DNA of 64,000 nt from Periplaneta americana (GCF_040183065.1 NC_091119.1:186379543-186443542); one strand, 5' to 3'. Positions 1 through 12,662 are shown, counted from the stretch's first letter. Notes: generated from the letters alone by a model not told the origin. A program made the numbers and translations.

Positions 1-184
1 GAGGTGAGAGTTATATTCAATTAAGGTTTATTTTGTTTTAAGTATTAAAAGTCCTTAAACCAGCATGTTTACCCATTGCTGATACAGGGATTTGGGTTTC
101 CTATTCGAATACTGCATGTGGCGTTTCTGGGACATCTTGTATAATAATTATCTTTTCTTTGAATCAGAATCTTAACTGCACAAT
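1..184. other. No feature seen
   Basis: AT-rich sequence at the window edge. I see no repeat, coding similarity or RNA here. Confidence 0.5.
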
Positions 185-1810
185 ATTGTAATAGTATCTT
201 CTTTCTCTCTTTTATTCTAATATTTCTCTTACTTTCCTTTTCTCCTGCTTCTCCATTTTTATTTTCTTTCCGATTCATCTCCCAGCTTCTTTCTACCCAA
301 CAATTCAAGCTTACTTCTCCTCAACATCTCGCTATTTCTCAATCTCCTGTTTCCCTCTTCCTCTTTGTTACGGATCCTGATATTTTCTCATCCTGATTTT
401 TCTTCAACCTCTCATTTTTTCTCCACTTTCCATTTTCGGGAAGCCCTACTTCTCTCCTTTTCGCTCACTTTTCCTTTTCCTACCACCCTATTTTCGCCTT
501 ATCTCATTTCCCTTAATTTACACATCTGAATTTTATTATCACAATTTTCTCTTTATTCTATCATTCTCCACCGCCCTATTTTCCACCACTGTCCCATTTT
601 CCCCCACCGTTCCATTTTCTCCCAACGCCTTATTCGCCCCCCCCCCACACCGTCGCATTCTCGCCACTGCCTCATTTTCCCCACAGTCTCATATTCCTCC
701 ACTGTTCCATTTTCCTCCACCGTCCCATGTTACCCCCACCGTCGCATTTTACTCCCACACAGTCGCATCCCTCCGCATTGTCCCATTTCTCTTCACAGTG
801 TCGCATTTTCCTCTATACCGGCCCAATTTCCACCACCATTTTTACTCTCCCTGCCATTTTTCCGCACCCCCATTATCTCATTTTACCCATCGTTACATTT
901 TATCAGTCCAATTTTTTTCGATTGTTGCATTTTCCCTTTCATCGCTTATTTTCAGTCACCCTACTTTTGTCCGTAATCCCACTTTTGACCATCTCCTCAC
1001 TTCTGACCATCTTTCCACCTTTGACCATCTTTCCACCTTTGACCATCTTTCCACCTTTGACCATCTTTCCACCTTTGACCATCTTTCCACCTTTGACCAT
1101 CTTCCCACCTTTCACCATCTTCCCACCTTTCACCATCTCCCCACGTTCGATCATCTCCTTCATATCCGACCATCTTCCTACATTAGACCACTTTCCCACC
1201 TTTGAAGATCTTCCTATTTCTCCACATCTTATATTTTTTCATGCTATTTTTCATTACCACTGTCCTTACAGTATGTCGTTGTTCTTTCCTTTTATCTTCT
1301 TAGTTTCGACCATAATCCTACCTTTAACCATCTCCCACGTTAGATCATCTTCTCTATATTCGAACACCTTCCTACATTCGACAATCTTCCCATCTTTGAC
1401 ATCTTCCTATTTCTCCACATCTTATATTTTCTCATCCAATTTTTCAGTAGGCTATCACTGCCCTTATGTGGTTGTTCTTTCCTTCTATCTTCCCACCTTC
1501 CAACATATTCGCACGGTCGATTATCTCCTCCATATTCGACCTTGTTGCTGTATTCGACCACCTTCCCACCTTTGATCATCTTCCTATTTTTCCATATCTT
1601 ATATTTTCTCATACTATTTTTCAATACCGCTCTCCTTTCTTTCATGATGCTTTGCATCTTGTTACAGTCGTTTTTCCTCTTATGCCACCTGTTTTTGTCC
1701 TTGTTTTGACCCATCACCCCCTTCTTCTTCGTCTTATCTCTTTCTTAGATTTCTTTTCTTCTCTTCATCGATCACATTATTCTTTCTGCCTTCTATCAGA
1801 GTTCCAACAT
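185..1810. repeat. Pyrimidine-rich degenerate minisatellite with an 18-bp core array
   Basis: The + strand is almost pure C/T for about 1.6 kb. From about 540 it is built from degenerate 18-19 bp units of the type ccattttcccccaccgtt. Between about 962 and 1165 it becomes a clean tandem array of the 18-bp unit gaccatctttccaccttt. Because 18 is a multiple of three and the unit lacks stops, long low-complexity reading frames run through it on both strands. I regard these as by-products. No coding similarity was recognised. Confidence 0.85.
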
Positions 1811-2639
1811 TAAAAATAAACAGGTAATGTATGTATTATTTTGCACTATCACTTAGATCTATATTTAACATTCCAGTACTTTTTTAGGTGTTCCAATTTT
1901 TTGGCTGATAATTTCATCCACTCATTTTTAATATCATACGAGTATTTAATATCACATATAGAGATATCGGAATATAATTTGTTGTTTAACATTTAACATT
2001 TTTTTCTAATTTTCCTTCTAGTTTTATTCTTGGTGTGTTGCATAGCTAAATAAGGAAATTTGTTTTATTTATCGCTTAAGACTTAAGTTAGATAGTTTGT
2101 CCTGCTGTGAACTGATTAAAAGTATGGGAGGCTATTCTCATACTCAGTCGTATGGAACAGTTTTTGATCTGATTTGTTTATTTATAATCATGAAGAGAGA
2201 AAACAAATACCTGTGTGATCATATTCATCAAACAGATTTATTTTTATGATGTATTTTACCAAAAATCAATGTTGAACTCGCCAAAAGTATCTTTAAACTC
2301 TAAAACCAAAACCGAAATCAACAAATTCCTGTGTAGGAATTATATAAAATAACAATGACACCGCAAATGTGGTTTGTTTGTTGTGCACCGGTTTCCCATG
2401 GATGTGGTGGAGAAACAAGTGCATGTTGGAAACATAAAATGTTAAATACTCTATTTCTCTAAACTCGACGCATCCCCTATACTTCAACGTCCTAATTCAC
2501 CAGTTTCCTAATTCAACACACGCTTTTAAAAAACGACCTGTTAAATTGACTAATGTGATAAATTCACATGTGTGCATGTGGTTGAGTGTGACTTATAGAG
2601 TAATTGAGGGACATCAGTGACTGCAATGGATTCGGTGAC
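1811..2639. other. No feature seen
   Basis: Ordinary AT-rich sequence between two tandem arrays. I recognise no gene, RNA or repeat family. Confidence 0.5.
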
Positions 2640-3345
2640 ATGACTTATTGGCGATCAAGTGTCATCAGTAAATGAGAGATTTGACTCAATAAATTGAATG
2701 ACCTGAACGACTGAGTGACGTGACTGATATCCGTGACTCAATGGCGTGACTGATGTCCCTGAATTAGTGGCCTGACTGAAGTCTGCGATTGAGTGGCGTG
2801 ACTGACGTCCCTGAATTAGTGGCCGGACTGAAGTCTGCGACTGACGTCTCTGAGTAGCATGACTGACGTGACTGACGTCTCTGACTGAGTGACGTGACTG
2901 ACGTCCGTACCTATGTGGCACGACTGACGTCCCTGACTGAGAGGCGCGACTGACGACCGTGACTAAGCGGCCCGACTGAAGAACCGTGACTGAGAGGCGC
3001 GACTTATATCCGTAACTATGTGACGCGACTGACTGTGCGGCGCGACTTACGTCCCTGAGTGGGGCGACTGACGACCGTGACTAAGTGGCGCGACTGAAGA
3101 ACCGTGACTGAGAGGCGCGACTTATATCCGTAACTATATGACGCGACTGACGTCCCTGACTGAGTGGCGCGACTGAAGACCGTGACTGAGTGGTGCAACT
3201 GAACACCGTGACTGAGTGGTGCGAGTGACATCCGTGACTGAGTGGCGCGACTGAAGACCGTGACTGAGTGGTGCGAGTAACATCCGTGACTGAGTGGCGC
3301 GACTGACGTCCCTGACTCAGTGGCTAAGTAACAGATGTGATTTGC
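2640..3345. repeat. 26-bp minisatellite made of two 13-bp half units
   Basis: The array repeats a degenerate 26-bp unit that splits into two related 13-bp halves, gactgacgtccct and gactgagtggcgc. Both halves start with gactga. The period is cleanest from about 3120 to 3330 and decays toward both edges. Short ORFs on the - strand rich in S, H and T are frames through the repeat. Confidence 0.85.
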
Positions 3346-3914
3346 TGACGTACTGTCTGACTTCATTGGTTGGCTGACTAAGTAATTATTCTGTGCAAAT
3401 GACTGGCTAGTGGAGAGGATGAAGACTGAGTGATGTCTATACCGGAGTGCTGTGTCCGTTATTCAGTGATGCGGTGGTGATTCTGTGACTGAGTGAATGA
3501 TACGTTTGTAAGTCGGTAATATATTGCATAAACTGATAAGTAAATGAGAGTGAGTGAAAGATGTTTCCCATTTTGGGATTATGCGTACATAACAGATACA
3601 ATTACCATTAATAACAGTAGCTTAGCAACTAAGTGGCACTAATGTAACAACAGTTCATAAATCATGTTAAGCACACGATTAGATCTTAATATGATTCCAG
3701 TTGCCTCATAAACCATGAATAAGTTGTTTGATGAAGCGTGCGTACCCACCCTAAACCTGTATTTTGCAGACACGCACGGTCATAAAGCACTTGAAAGTTA
3801 TATTTCGATTGCAATGAAAATATTAAAAAATTCGTTTACCTAAGTTATTACAATGTAGATGTATAAATACGACTTTTTTTTGGAAAGAATGAAACGGTTT
3901 TAAATTAAGTTATA
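3346..3914. other. No feature seen
   Basis: Single-copy-looking AT-rich sequence with no recognised feature. A few degenerate gactga-like units persist in its first 200 bases. Confidence 0.5.
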
Positions 3915-4156
3915 ACCACCACCACCACCACCACCACCACCAATATTACTACTACACTACTACTGCTACTGGTACTATTACCACTACTACTACTACACTG
4001 ATACTACTACTACTACTGCTACTACTAGTGCTGTTATTATTATTATTACTACTACTACTACTACTACTGCTACTACTAGTGCTGCTATTACTACTACTAC
4101 TACTACTACTACTACTACGGCTATTACTACTACTACTGCTATTACTGCTACTGCTG

Positions 4157-4198
<42 letters not shown>

Positions 4199-4232
4199 GT
4201 GCTGCTATTACTACTACTACTAGTGCTGCTAT

Positions 4233-4275
<43 letters not shown>

Positions 4276-4406
4276 GCTATTACTACTAGCGCTGCTATTA
4301 CTGCTACTATTACTACTACTACTACTGCTGCTGCTATCACTACTAGTGCTGCTATTACTGCTACTATTACTAGTGCTGTTATTTACTGCTACTAGTTCTG
4401 CTATTA

Positions 4407-4438
<32 letters not shown>

Positions 4439-4892
4439 ACTGCTACTGCTACTGCTACTATTACTACTGCTGCTATTACTGCTATTACTACTACTACTGC
4501 TATTATTGCTACTACTGCTGCTATTACTGCTACTGCTGCTGCTACTACTACTGCTACTACTACTACTACTACTACTACTACTAGTGCTGCTATTACTACT
4601 ACTACTACTACTACTACTACTAGTGCTGCTATTACTGCTTCTACTACTAGTTCTGCTATTACTGCTACTACCACTACTACTACTAATACTACTAGTGTTG
4701 GTATTACTACTACTACTACTACTACTACTACTGCTATTACTGCTACTACTACTAGTGCTGCTATTACTACTACTACTACTATTAGTGGTGCTACTACTAC
4801 TATTACTACTAGTGCTGCTATTACTGCTACTGCTACTACTAATACTAGTGCTGCTATTACTGCTACTATTACTACTAGTGCTGCTATTACTG

Positions 4893-4927
<35 letters not shown>

Positions 4928-5084
4928 GGTGCTGCTATTACTTCTACTACTACTACTACTACTACTACTAGTAATGCTGCTATTACTTCTACTACTACTA
5001 CTACTACTACTACTAGTGTTGCTATTACTGCTGCTACTACTACTACTACTACTAGTGCTGCTATTACTGCTGCTGCTGCTACTG

Positions 5085-5152
<68 letters not shown>
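3915..5152. repeat. 1.2-kb trinucleotide array (ACC, then ACT/TAC)
   Basis: About 28 bases of ACC repeat lead into more than 1.2 kb of ACT repeat. The array is broken at irregular intervals by short islands such as agtgctgctatt, which are themselves triplet-phased, so reading phase is mostly kept. This gives long Leu, Thr, Val or Ser homopolymer frames on both strands. These are artefacts of composition. The array tips into single-copy sequence at about 5153. Confidence 0.97.
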
Positions 5153-5153
<1 letters not shown>

Positions 5154-5648
5154 GCCTCGGATCAGGTTCGATATTACATTTAAATTCAATGAGTGGGAGA
5201 GAAACAGAATAATTATATTTCCAGCTTATTACTACTCCTACATAATGATTAACCGGCTGGATTAAAACTTAATAAATTGATCGCGTTACACTGGATGCCA
5301 AAAGAGATCGTTGCTTGTAGAATTTGTATATCATTTTTCTTAATTTAGAGCAAAGTAATCTATATGTTTTTTTTTACAAAGTATGATTTGTCCATTATAA
5401 TGCCAAAATATTTCGTCTGTTCATATATAAGAATACCGTGACATGAGGAGGATTAGTTCCCAGTATGTAAAGTTAGTTTGAATTTATTTTCACTTGGACG
5501 AAGTACTGTTTTACCTCAAGAAAAACATATAACGGCTGTTTTATTAATATTGAGAGGTAGAAAGTCTACATCTAGCCAATTGTAACTATGTCAACTTCCG
5601 TATTTGCTTAACTCCCTATTTGTAATAAATTTTTGTACATGCATGTAC
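5153..5648. other. No feature seen
   Basis: AT-rich sequence without a recognised element. A short perfect palindrome, tgtacatgcatgtaca, lies just before the start of family X copy 1. Confidence 0.5.
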
Positions 5649-6340
5649 ATAGTAATATGCGTTACAAGAGCGGTATGTTGAAGTTTTCACGTTCGAGGAA
5701 AAGTTTGAAAAAGCGTAACGTAGTTGTTCTTTTTTAATTCCCGAGAATTGAAAGAAAACATACCGCTCGTGTATCGTACATTATTTTGTTCGAAGATCGT
5801 TTATTACATTTCTAATTAGTCGCAATGAAATTTCCATCTTGGTTTCTGTTCAATGACTGCAAATTTGCAAAACAAAAATATCTATCTTCAACATTGTTGC
5901 TTTAAAATTATTTCTGTGTTTACTATATTCCAGCAGGCCGTGATATACGTCTGTCCTTTTTTTTCCCCCAGTCTATGATGAGTCTGGAATCTTGTTGATT
6001 TTTTCACGGCTTCGTTAATGTTACTTGCATCACGAATGCAGTAACTTTAGTGGAGTTGTACAGTTTACTTAATTTTTGCAAATATTTCAAAACAATAATT
6101 AACAGTGCAATTTAGGTGAAATTGCAGTGGTAAGTTTCCAATTTGTAATTATTACTATATTGAACTCTCTAAAAATAATATGTGAAAAGCCTAAAGCAGT
6201 AAAATCAATATGCCACTTAAGCGGTAAGAAGAGGGAAATTGTTATGTGTGTTAGGTTGGGAATACTGAATGTGGAATTTTAGACTTTCCGCGGATTGGTT
6301 TTGTGCGGAAACCAAGCAAATACCCACGATCTCGCACAAA
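5649..6340 (+). mobile_element. Unclassified repeat family X, copy 1
   Basis: This is one of three related copies, with 9556-10977 (inverted) and 20703-21504. All begin ATAGTAATATGCGTTA and end CGATCTCGCACAAA. Near the start, the 12-mer gagcggtatgtt recurs as its inverse aacataccgctc about 95 bases on, which would form a hairpin. Copy 1 lacks a segment of about 100 bp present in copies 2 and 3. There is no coding capacity and no outer terminal inverted repeat. Copy 2 interrupts a LINE, so the family is mobile. Its class is not known to me. Confidence 0.75.
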
Positions 6341-7369
6341 ATATATTACATAACATTATTCAATAGTAGCTCAGAAACCGATGTTACCCTGTTATTTTGG
6401 CTCTTTGAAATATTTTGAGAATATAAATTCTTTTTATGTTTAAATACGAGATATTCTATATGAAATACAGAAAAAAACCTCATAAAACTGTTCATCTTCC
6501 ACTTACACAGAGGTACTGTTGCCAACATCGCAATTTGAAAATAGTACATTCACAGCTCACAGAGAGAGAAAAAGCTGGGCAGCTCGGGCACCTATATGCG
6601 TGTTTGTGTGTTCCTGAACATATATCCATGAAATATAGCTTCTAGTTCAATCGCAGATATTAATTTATGACTATGTCGTTAATTTCAATTTTCATGTGTT
6701 ATTGTGTGAAACATATTGCTCATGATATAGGGGTGGCCTGCAGTTTGATCTGTAGGGATGATTCATTGAAAGGGATCGGATAAAAAGTGGGTCGTTTACA
6801 ACACAGGCAGTTCATAATGCTTCAAACAGAAATCTCCTTATTGATGTCCACCATTAGCTGGAATAGATCCCTAACACAATTAGTACTTCACGCTATGTCT
6901 GTCCTTCAATCCCGGAAAATATAGTCAGATTTTTTGCCACCAAACTATACTTAATAATTTTTTGTGCTTCAAAACCTTTAAATTACCCACGTTCATCTGT
7001 TAACACACAGTGTTTCATTTGAATGATGTCAACATGATTCTGTTTGTAAGAGGCTCTAACAAAGGAATCTTAAAAATAAATCATTGCACCAAAATTTCTA
7101 CAAGGAAAGACATTGGCACAATGTGCATCTCCTGAGATATCCACATCTCCTTCACTGTCAGATTGCACCAACATTCACACCTGCAACCAAAAAACTCATT
7201 TCAACAATCAACAAATTTCTCATAAAAACTTTGACAGTTTCTGATTAACATGCAGAAAACCGCATCCAAATAAAATATCTCAATAATTTTTTAATTACAT
7301 CTGACGTTACAAAGGTTTCATGTAGACACCATGTCTATTTTAGACATATAAGAGGAGATATCTAAGCAA
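6341..7369. other. No feature seen
   Basis: About 1 kb of AT-rich sequence with no recognised gene or repeat. Confidence 0.45.
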
Positions 7370-8395
7370 GATAAATAAATGAATAAATAGATAAATAAAT
7401 GAATAAATAAATGAGTAATTGAATAAATAAATAAATAAATAAATAGGTAAATGAATAAATAAATTAATAAATAAACCAAAGAATAAATAAATGACTAAAC
7501 AAATAAATTAATAAATAAATGAATGAATAAATAAATAAATTAATTAATAAATGAATGAATATATGAATAAGTGAATAAATGAATAAATAATTAAGTAAAC
7601 AAATTAATTAATAAATAAATGCATGAATAAATAAATAAAGAAAATAAATGAATCAATAAATAAATAAAATAAATAAATAAATAAATAAATATCTAAACGA
7701 ATAAATAAATGAATGAATAAATAGAATAAAAGTGAATAAATGAATAAATTAATTAATTAATAAATAAATGAATTAATAAATAAATGAATATATTAGTAAA
7801 TGAATAAATGAATAAATTAATAAATAGATAAATAAATGAATAAATAAATGAATAATTGAATAAAAGAATGAATAAATAAATAACTAAATGAATAAATAAA
7901 TGAATGAATAAATGAATGACTAAATGAATAAATGACTGAATGGATAAATAAACGAATGAATAAATGAATAAATAAATGAATGAATAAATGAATTAGTGAA
8001 TAAATGAATAAATAAATAAATTAAATAAATAAATAAATAAATGACTAAATAAATAATTAAATGACTAAATGAATAAATAAATGACTAAATGAATACATGA
8101 ATAAATAAATAAATGAATAAATAAATAATTGAATAAATTAGTGAGTGAATAAATGAATTAATTAGAAAATGAAAAAATGAATAAATTAGAAAGTGAATAA
8201 ATGAATAAATTAGTGAATGAATGAATAAATTAATTAATATATAAATAAATGAATCAATAAATGAATGAATAAATGAATGAAAAAATAAATGAATAAATGA
8301 ATGAATAAATAAATGAATGAATGAATAAATGAAATAAATAAGTGAATGAATAAATAAGTAAATGAATAAATGAATGAGTGAGTGATAGAGTGAAT
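7370..8395. repeat. 1-kb degenerate AAAT/AATG tetranucleotide array
   Basis: The sequence is a continuous run of aaat units with frequent aatg variants, as in gaataaataaatgaataa, with occasional indels. It is stop-rich in every frame, so it carries no ORFs. Confidence 0.95.
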
Positions 8396-9249
8396 AGTTT
8401 ATCTATCCTTCCGCTTTAATAATAATAATTAAATCCTCCTTTTTTCTCTGTATCCAAGAATTATTCTTGATTGCAGTTGTATGAATTTAGGCTATATTAC
8501 AATTCTACTAGGATATATAAATATGTAGAACCGGCGTATATTAATCCCAACAATATTTTTGTTTCAAGTATCCCACTATTTTATAACCCTAGTCACTAAT
8601 TAGTTACAACAGACGAAAGTCTATAATTTCTATGTGAAAGATCACATTCCTTCGCGTTTAAGCGTATGGAAACTAATAGGGTTTAATTCTTAATCTTCTT
8701 ATATATACAGTCTTCAATGGCGGTTCGTGATGTATTTCATGGAGTATTCAGAATAGGCTACCATTTGTTTCGATTCAGATGATACAGGCAATGCAGTATG
8801 AAGCTAATCTAAATTCTCGGTCTGGGTTGAGTCGCAAGAAAGGAACTTTTCGTAAGTTATATTCCATCGAATCAGTTGAATCTACAATTGCAGTTTTAAA
8901 TGGGATTGAAGATATGGTTTAAGCGAACTACTGTACCCAAATTTTATGTCCTATAGGTTTAATACTAGTAAAGCCTCCACAAAGGATAATCCTGATGAGC
9001 CTAATGGATTGTCCTCTTTCCACTAGAATCCTCCTCCATTGCTTGTGTAAGCTTTAGAGGATTTATTTTATGAGATAATTTTCTTTCATTCTGTTCAACT
9101 CTGAAGTAATATTTGCTGGCGATGCGTAATAATTCTAAGGGATAAATGCATCTTTCACCTTCGACTTAAAAGCCAGTTTATTAACTCTAGAATTTTAAAA
9201 ATATCTCAAGCATTTCGTTCAAAGAAAGTAATTTCTTTCAAACGCTTAA
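8396..9249. other. No feature seen
   Basis: AT-rich sequence between the tetranucleotide array and a LINE fragment. Nothing recognised. Confidence 0.45.
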
Positions 9250-9931
9250 ATATACCCTTAACCTATGTTCCTCTCTCAAAGTGAGAGTCCAAGTTTCACA
9301 ACCAGAAATATAACTGTTTTATAAATTGTAACTTTCAGATTTTTTGACAGCAGACTGGATGATAAAATCTTCTCAACCGAATAATAACAGGCATTTCCCA
9401 TGTTTATTCTGTGTTTAATTTCCTCCCGAGTATCATTTATATTTGTTACTGTTGCTCCCTGGTATCTGAATTTTTCCACCTCTTCAAAAGATAAATTTCC
9501 AATTTTTATATATCAATTTCGTACAATATTCCCGTCACGAGACATAATCATATACTTTGTGCGAGATCGTGCGTATTTGCTTGGTTTCCGCACAAAACCA
9601 ATCCGCGGAAAGTCTAAAATTCCACATTCAGTATTCCCAACGTAACACACACAACAATTTCCCTCTTCTTACCGCTTAAGTGACATATTGATTTTACTGC
9701 TTTAGGCTTTTAACATATTATTTTTAGAGACGTTCAATATAGTAATAATTATAAATTGGAGACTTACCACTGCAATTTCACCTAAATTGCACTGTTAATT
9801 ATTGTTTTTAAATATTTGCAAAAATTAAGTAATATATATTATTTTAATGTACCGAAGTACATATGATATTTCCATGTAGATATTCTGCGTCATCATACGA
9901 TGAAAGCGTAATGGAACGGAGAAAAATTCTC

Positions 9932-10001
9932 TCCGGCGCCGGGATTTGAACCCGGGTTTTCAGCTCTACGTGCTGATGCTTTATCCACTAAGCCACACCG
10001 G
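9932..10001 (-). other. tRNA-like module (SINE promoter), Tyr-like
   Basis: The - strand folds as a tRNA: acceptor ccggtgt with gcgccgg, A box tggcttagtgg, anticodon stem TCAGC/GCTGA and B box ggttcaaatcc. The loop is ACGTAGA, so the anticodon would be GTA but position 33 is C rather than the near-universal U. I read it as an internal RNA polymerase III promoter of a SINE, not a working tRNA. Confidence 0.8.
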
Positions 10002-10343
10002 CATCGGATACCACCCCGGCATCGGACAGAATTGTCTCTGATTAAGTTCCAACTCTTGGGTTCCTTCTAGTGGCCGCCCTCTGCACTACGTCATAGATGT
10101 CTATGAACATAGGACCGAAGTCCACACATGTGCTGAGGTGCATTCGTTATGAGTGACTATTTGGCGCTTATTCCGACGGATCCCGGCCAACTAGTCACTC
10201 ATAACGAATGCACCTCAGCACATGTGTGGACTTCGGTCCTATGTTCATAGACATCTATGACGTAGTGCAGAGGACGGCTACCAGAGGGAACCCAAGAGTT
10301 GGAACTTAATCAGAGACAATTCTGTCCTACGCCGGGGTGGTAT

Positions 10344-10413
10344 CCGGTGTGGCTTAGTGGATAAAGCATCAGCACGTAGAGCTGAAAACCCGGATTCAAA
10401 TCCCGGCGCCGGA
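10344..10413 (+). other. tRNA-like module (SINE promoter), inverted partner
   Basis: This is the mirror copy of the module at 9932-10001, with one change in the T arm (ggattcaaatcc). It has the same ACGTAGA loop with C at position 33. It forms part of the right arm of the palindrome. Confidence 0.8.
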
Positions 10414-11027
10414 GAGAATTTTTCTCTGTTCCATTACTCTTTCATCGTAAAAATTAAGTAAACTCTACAACTCCACTAAAGTTACTGCATTCGTGATGCA
10501 AGTAACATTAAGGAAGCCGTGAAAAAATCAACAAATTTGCCGATGTTATTACTGCAATATGTTATATAAATAATATTGTTAAAATATTAAAATGAAAAAT
10601 AAATCATTACATACACTTACCGTTTGTTTTAAGTTCGCATTTATAGACTGGAGGAAAAAAAAAAGACAGACGTATATCACGGCCTGCTGGAGTATAGTAA
10701 ACACAGAAAACATTTTAAAGCAACAATGTTGAAGATAGATAGTTTTGTTTTGCAAATTTGCCGTCATTGAACAGAAACCAAGATGGAGATTTCATTGCAA
10801 CTAATTAGAAATTCCTCTGTAATAAACGATCTTCGCACAAAATAATGTACGATACACGAGCGGTATGTTTTCTTTCAATTCTCGGAAATTAAAAAAGCTC
10901 AACTACGTTTCACTTTTTGAAACTTTTCCTCGAACATGAAAACTTCAACATACCGCTCTTCTAACGCATATTACTATTGTCTTTTCGGGATTTACTTCCA
11001 AACCTATCTCTTTACTTGCTTCAATAT

Positions 11028-11575
11028 AATATACTACAATTTAATATTTGTAGGAACAAGTTTATCTCTACTTGGAACTGTAGCTGTGTTGGATGAGTCT
11101 GTGTTCACACGTATTAGACTCTTGGTATATGAAATCATCGATAAGTTCATGTGATTACTCGCTTACATCCCCTCTGTGAAGTTAATACCACAAACATGCA
11201 CACTCTGCAGAAATCGTCGAGCGTTGTTTTGCCAAATCTCGCAGTATAACGAAGCATGATTAGACCGTAATGCAATAAGAATGATGGGCGGCTCAATTAA
11301 TTTTCATTACGACCGCCTCGAATTGATGATGTGACTGTGTTGAACGGAGCAGCGTGTTAATTACAGGAGAGCGGGAGGGAATCAAAGTCACTGAATATTA
11401 TTACCAACGTCTGACCACTATTCCACCAAACAATTATAGTCCAGCGGTTAGCGGCGGCCCCCCACCCCCGTTCAAAATAGCTATCTGATTGCGTTAGCAT
11501 TCATTCTACATTGAGACCAACCTATCTTGCCACAACATATTAAGCATAGTACATGTCAACTCAACTATCTTGCCC
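11028..11575. other. Single-copy-looking sequence, possible conserved noncoding stretch
   Basis: No repeat family recognised. About 11240-11420 has balanced composition and ATTA-type motifs (caattaattttcattacg), unlike the decayed repeats around it. That is only suggestive of constraint. Confidence 0.3.
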
Positions 11576-11713
11576 TTAAGGTTGGCCCATAATAAACCTG
11601 GAATTGATACGAGAACGGAAAAATTATTAAAATAAAGGTATTTAAATATGAACAGTCACAATTAACGAGAAGCTTGCCGGCGCCCGGGAACGTGAGAGTC
11701 GGCCATGTTTTAA

Positions 11714-11906
11714 AGGCTGGTTCACAATAAACCGGGAACGAAAATGACAACGAGAACTAGAACGGAAATAATGTTAAAATAAATGTATTTAAATGCGAAC
11801 ATTCACAGCAGTTAATTATGAATGCTCACATTTACATACGTTTATTTTAACATTTCCGTTCTCGTTCTCGTTGTCGTTTCTGTTCTCGTTTTATTGTGAA
11901 CCGGCC
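11714..11906. mobile_element. 193-bp palindromic MITE with the same ends as its host element
   Basis: It is flanked by TTAA on both sides (11710-11713, 11907-11910). It consists of an inverted repeat starting aggctggttcacaataaa with arms of 80-90 bp. Copy B reads gtttcaacttt across the site, so this is a true insertion into a near-TTAA tetramer. It carries the same terminal sequence as the element it sits in, so it is probably a miniature foldback derivative of that family. Confidence 0.85.
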
Positions 11907-12234
11907 TTAACTTTGTCGTTCTCATTTCCGATCACAGCCTACTAGATTCATTCTCTAGTTATCACTCATCAAGCAGCAATTTGATCGTCGTATATTTTGG
12001 AGTAAGGAGGTAGTGATATAATTCCTTGATCATTATTTGCTTGAAACTATCCCATAAATTCAGTAGAATCACTTTCCATTTATGCTACGTGTAGGCCTAC
12101 ATGTGACCACACTACCATGTGAATTTAATTCTAAAATATTCCTTGTCTTAAATTTCTAATTCGGTTAACCTGTGTCTATGTCGGCGGGCTTGTACTCATG
12201 AGAGAATGTCATTGGTCAATTATACACATATAAT

Positions 12235-12585
12235 ATCATAATGCGTCCCGCGCCATGGCGTCGTGGTCTAAGGCATCCCTCCTAGGACTCGCGTTACGGA
12301 ATGCGCGCTGGTTCGAGTCCTCATGGGGGAAGAAATTTTCTTATGAAATTTCGGCCAGTGTATGGGACCGGTGCCCACCCAGCATCGTGATGCACTTGGG
12401 GAGCTACGATAGGTAGCGAAATTCGGTTTGCGAATACCAGCTATAACGGCTGGGGGGGATCATCGTGCTAACCACACGATACCTCCATTCTGGTTGGATG
12501 ATCGTCCACCTCTGCTTCGGCATGTGGGCGTGAAGCAAGCAGCCGGCTGGTCGGTCTAGGCCCTTCACGGGCTGTAGCGCCACGG

Positions 12586-12653
<68 letters not shown>

Positions 12654-12662
12654 CATAATGCG
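12235..12662 (+). mobile_element. tRNA-headed SINE with ATT tail and 11-bp target duplication
   Basis: The insert 12246-12651 is bounded by atcataatgcg at 12235-12245 and 12652-12662. Copy B carries the site only once. The head has an A box (tggtctaaggc) and a B box (ggttcgagtcc) spaced as in class II tRNAs with a long variable arm. The body contains cacacgatacctccattc, and the tail is a (TTA)n run from about 12587. An - strand fragment of the same body lies at about 15317-15420. Confidence 0.9.

Larger units (their letters stand above)
9820..10461. mobile_element. Palindromic head-to-head double SINE with 13-bp target duplication
   Basis: The insert occupies 9833-10448. It is flanked by perfect copies of aaaaattaagtaa at 9820-9832 and 10449-10461. 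Family X copies 1 and 3 hold the uninterrupted site. The insert is an inverted repeat with arms of about 265 bp (about 9896-10161 and 10190-10448) and a spacer of about 28 bp. Each arm carries a leader of about 150 bp, a tRNA-like module and the tail gagaatttttctc. The left arm also has a 3' tail of about 60 bp lacking on the right. A long direct duplication and tRNA-like modules mean LINE-driven retroposition. Confidence 0.9.
9556..10977 (-). mobile_element. Family X copy 2, inserted in a LINE and itself interrupted by a palindromic SINE
   Basis: On the - strand this runs from ATAGTAATATGCG to CTCGCACAAA, matching copies 1 and 3. Without the SINE insert it is about 793 bp. The flanking LINE sequence gives an empty site, which makes this the best evidence for the family's outer ends. 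The target duplication is too short or too mutated to define; about 3 bp is possible. Confidence 0.8.
9250..11027 (-). pseudogene. Non-LTR reverse transcriptase fragment, split by family X copy 2
   Basis: Two pieces on the - strand, 10978-11027 and 9250-9555, match consecutive parts of the better LINE copy at 23143-24230. The 9250-9555 piece encodes the post-RT region with [20 protein letters not shown] and LLSKNLKV. The frame then degrades before the conserved YGCETW motif. The LINE sequence stops at 9555 and resumes at 10978 with almost nothing missing, so the intervening 1.4 kb is an insertion. The copy is truncated at both ends and cannot encode an enzyme. Confidence 0.85.

Noticed and set aside
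727-1575. 282-codon frame in the pyrimidine-rich repeat
   Set aside because: Low-complexity translation of an 18-bp array; the opposite strand is open as well.
3952-5212. Long Leu, Thr, Ser and Val homopolymer frames
   Set aside because: Direct translation of the trinucleotide array in different phases.
5649-6340. Helitron for family X
   Set aside because: The ends are not TC and CTRR, and the hairpin is not placed just before a CTRR end.
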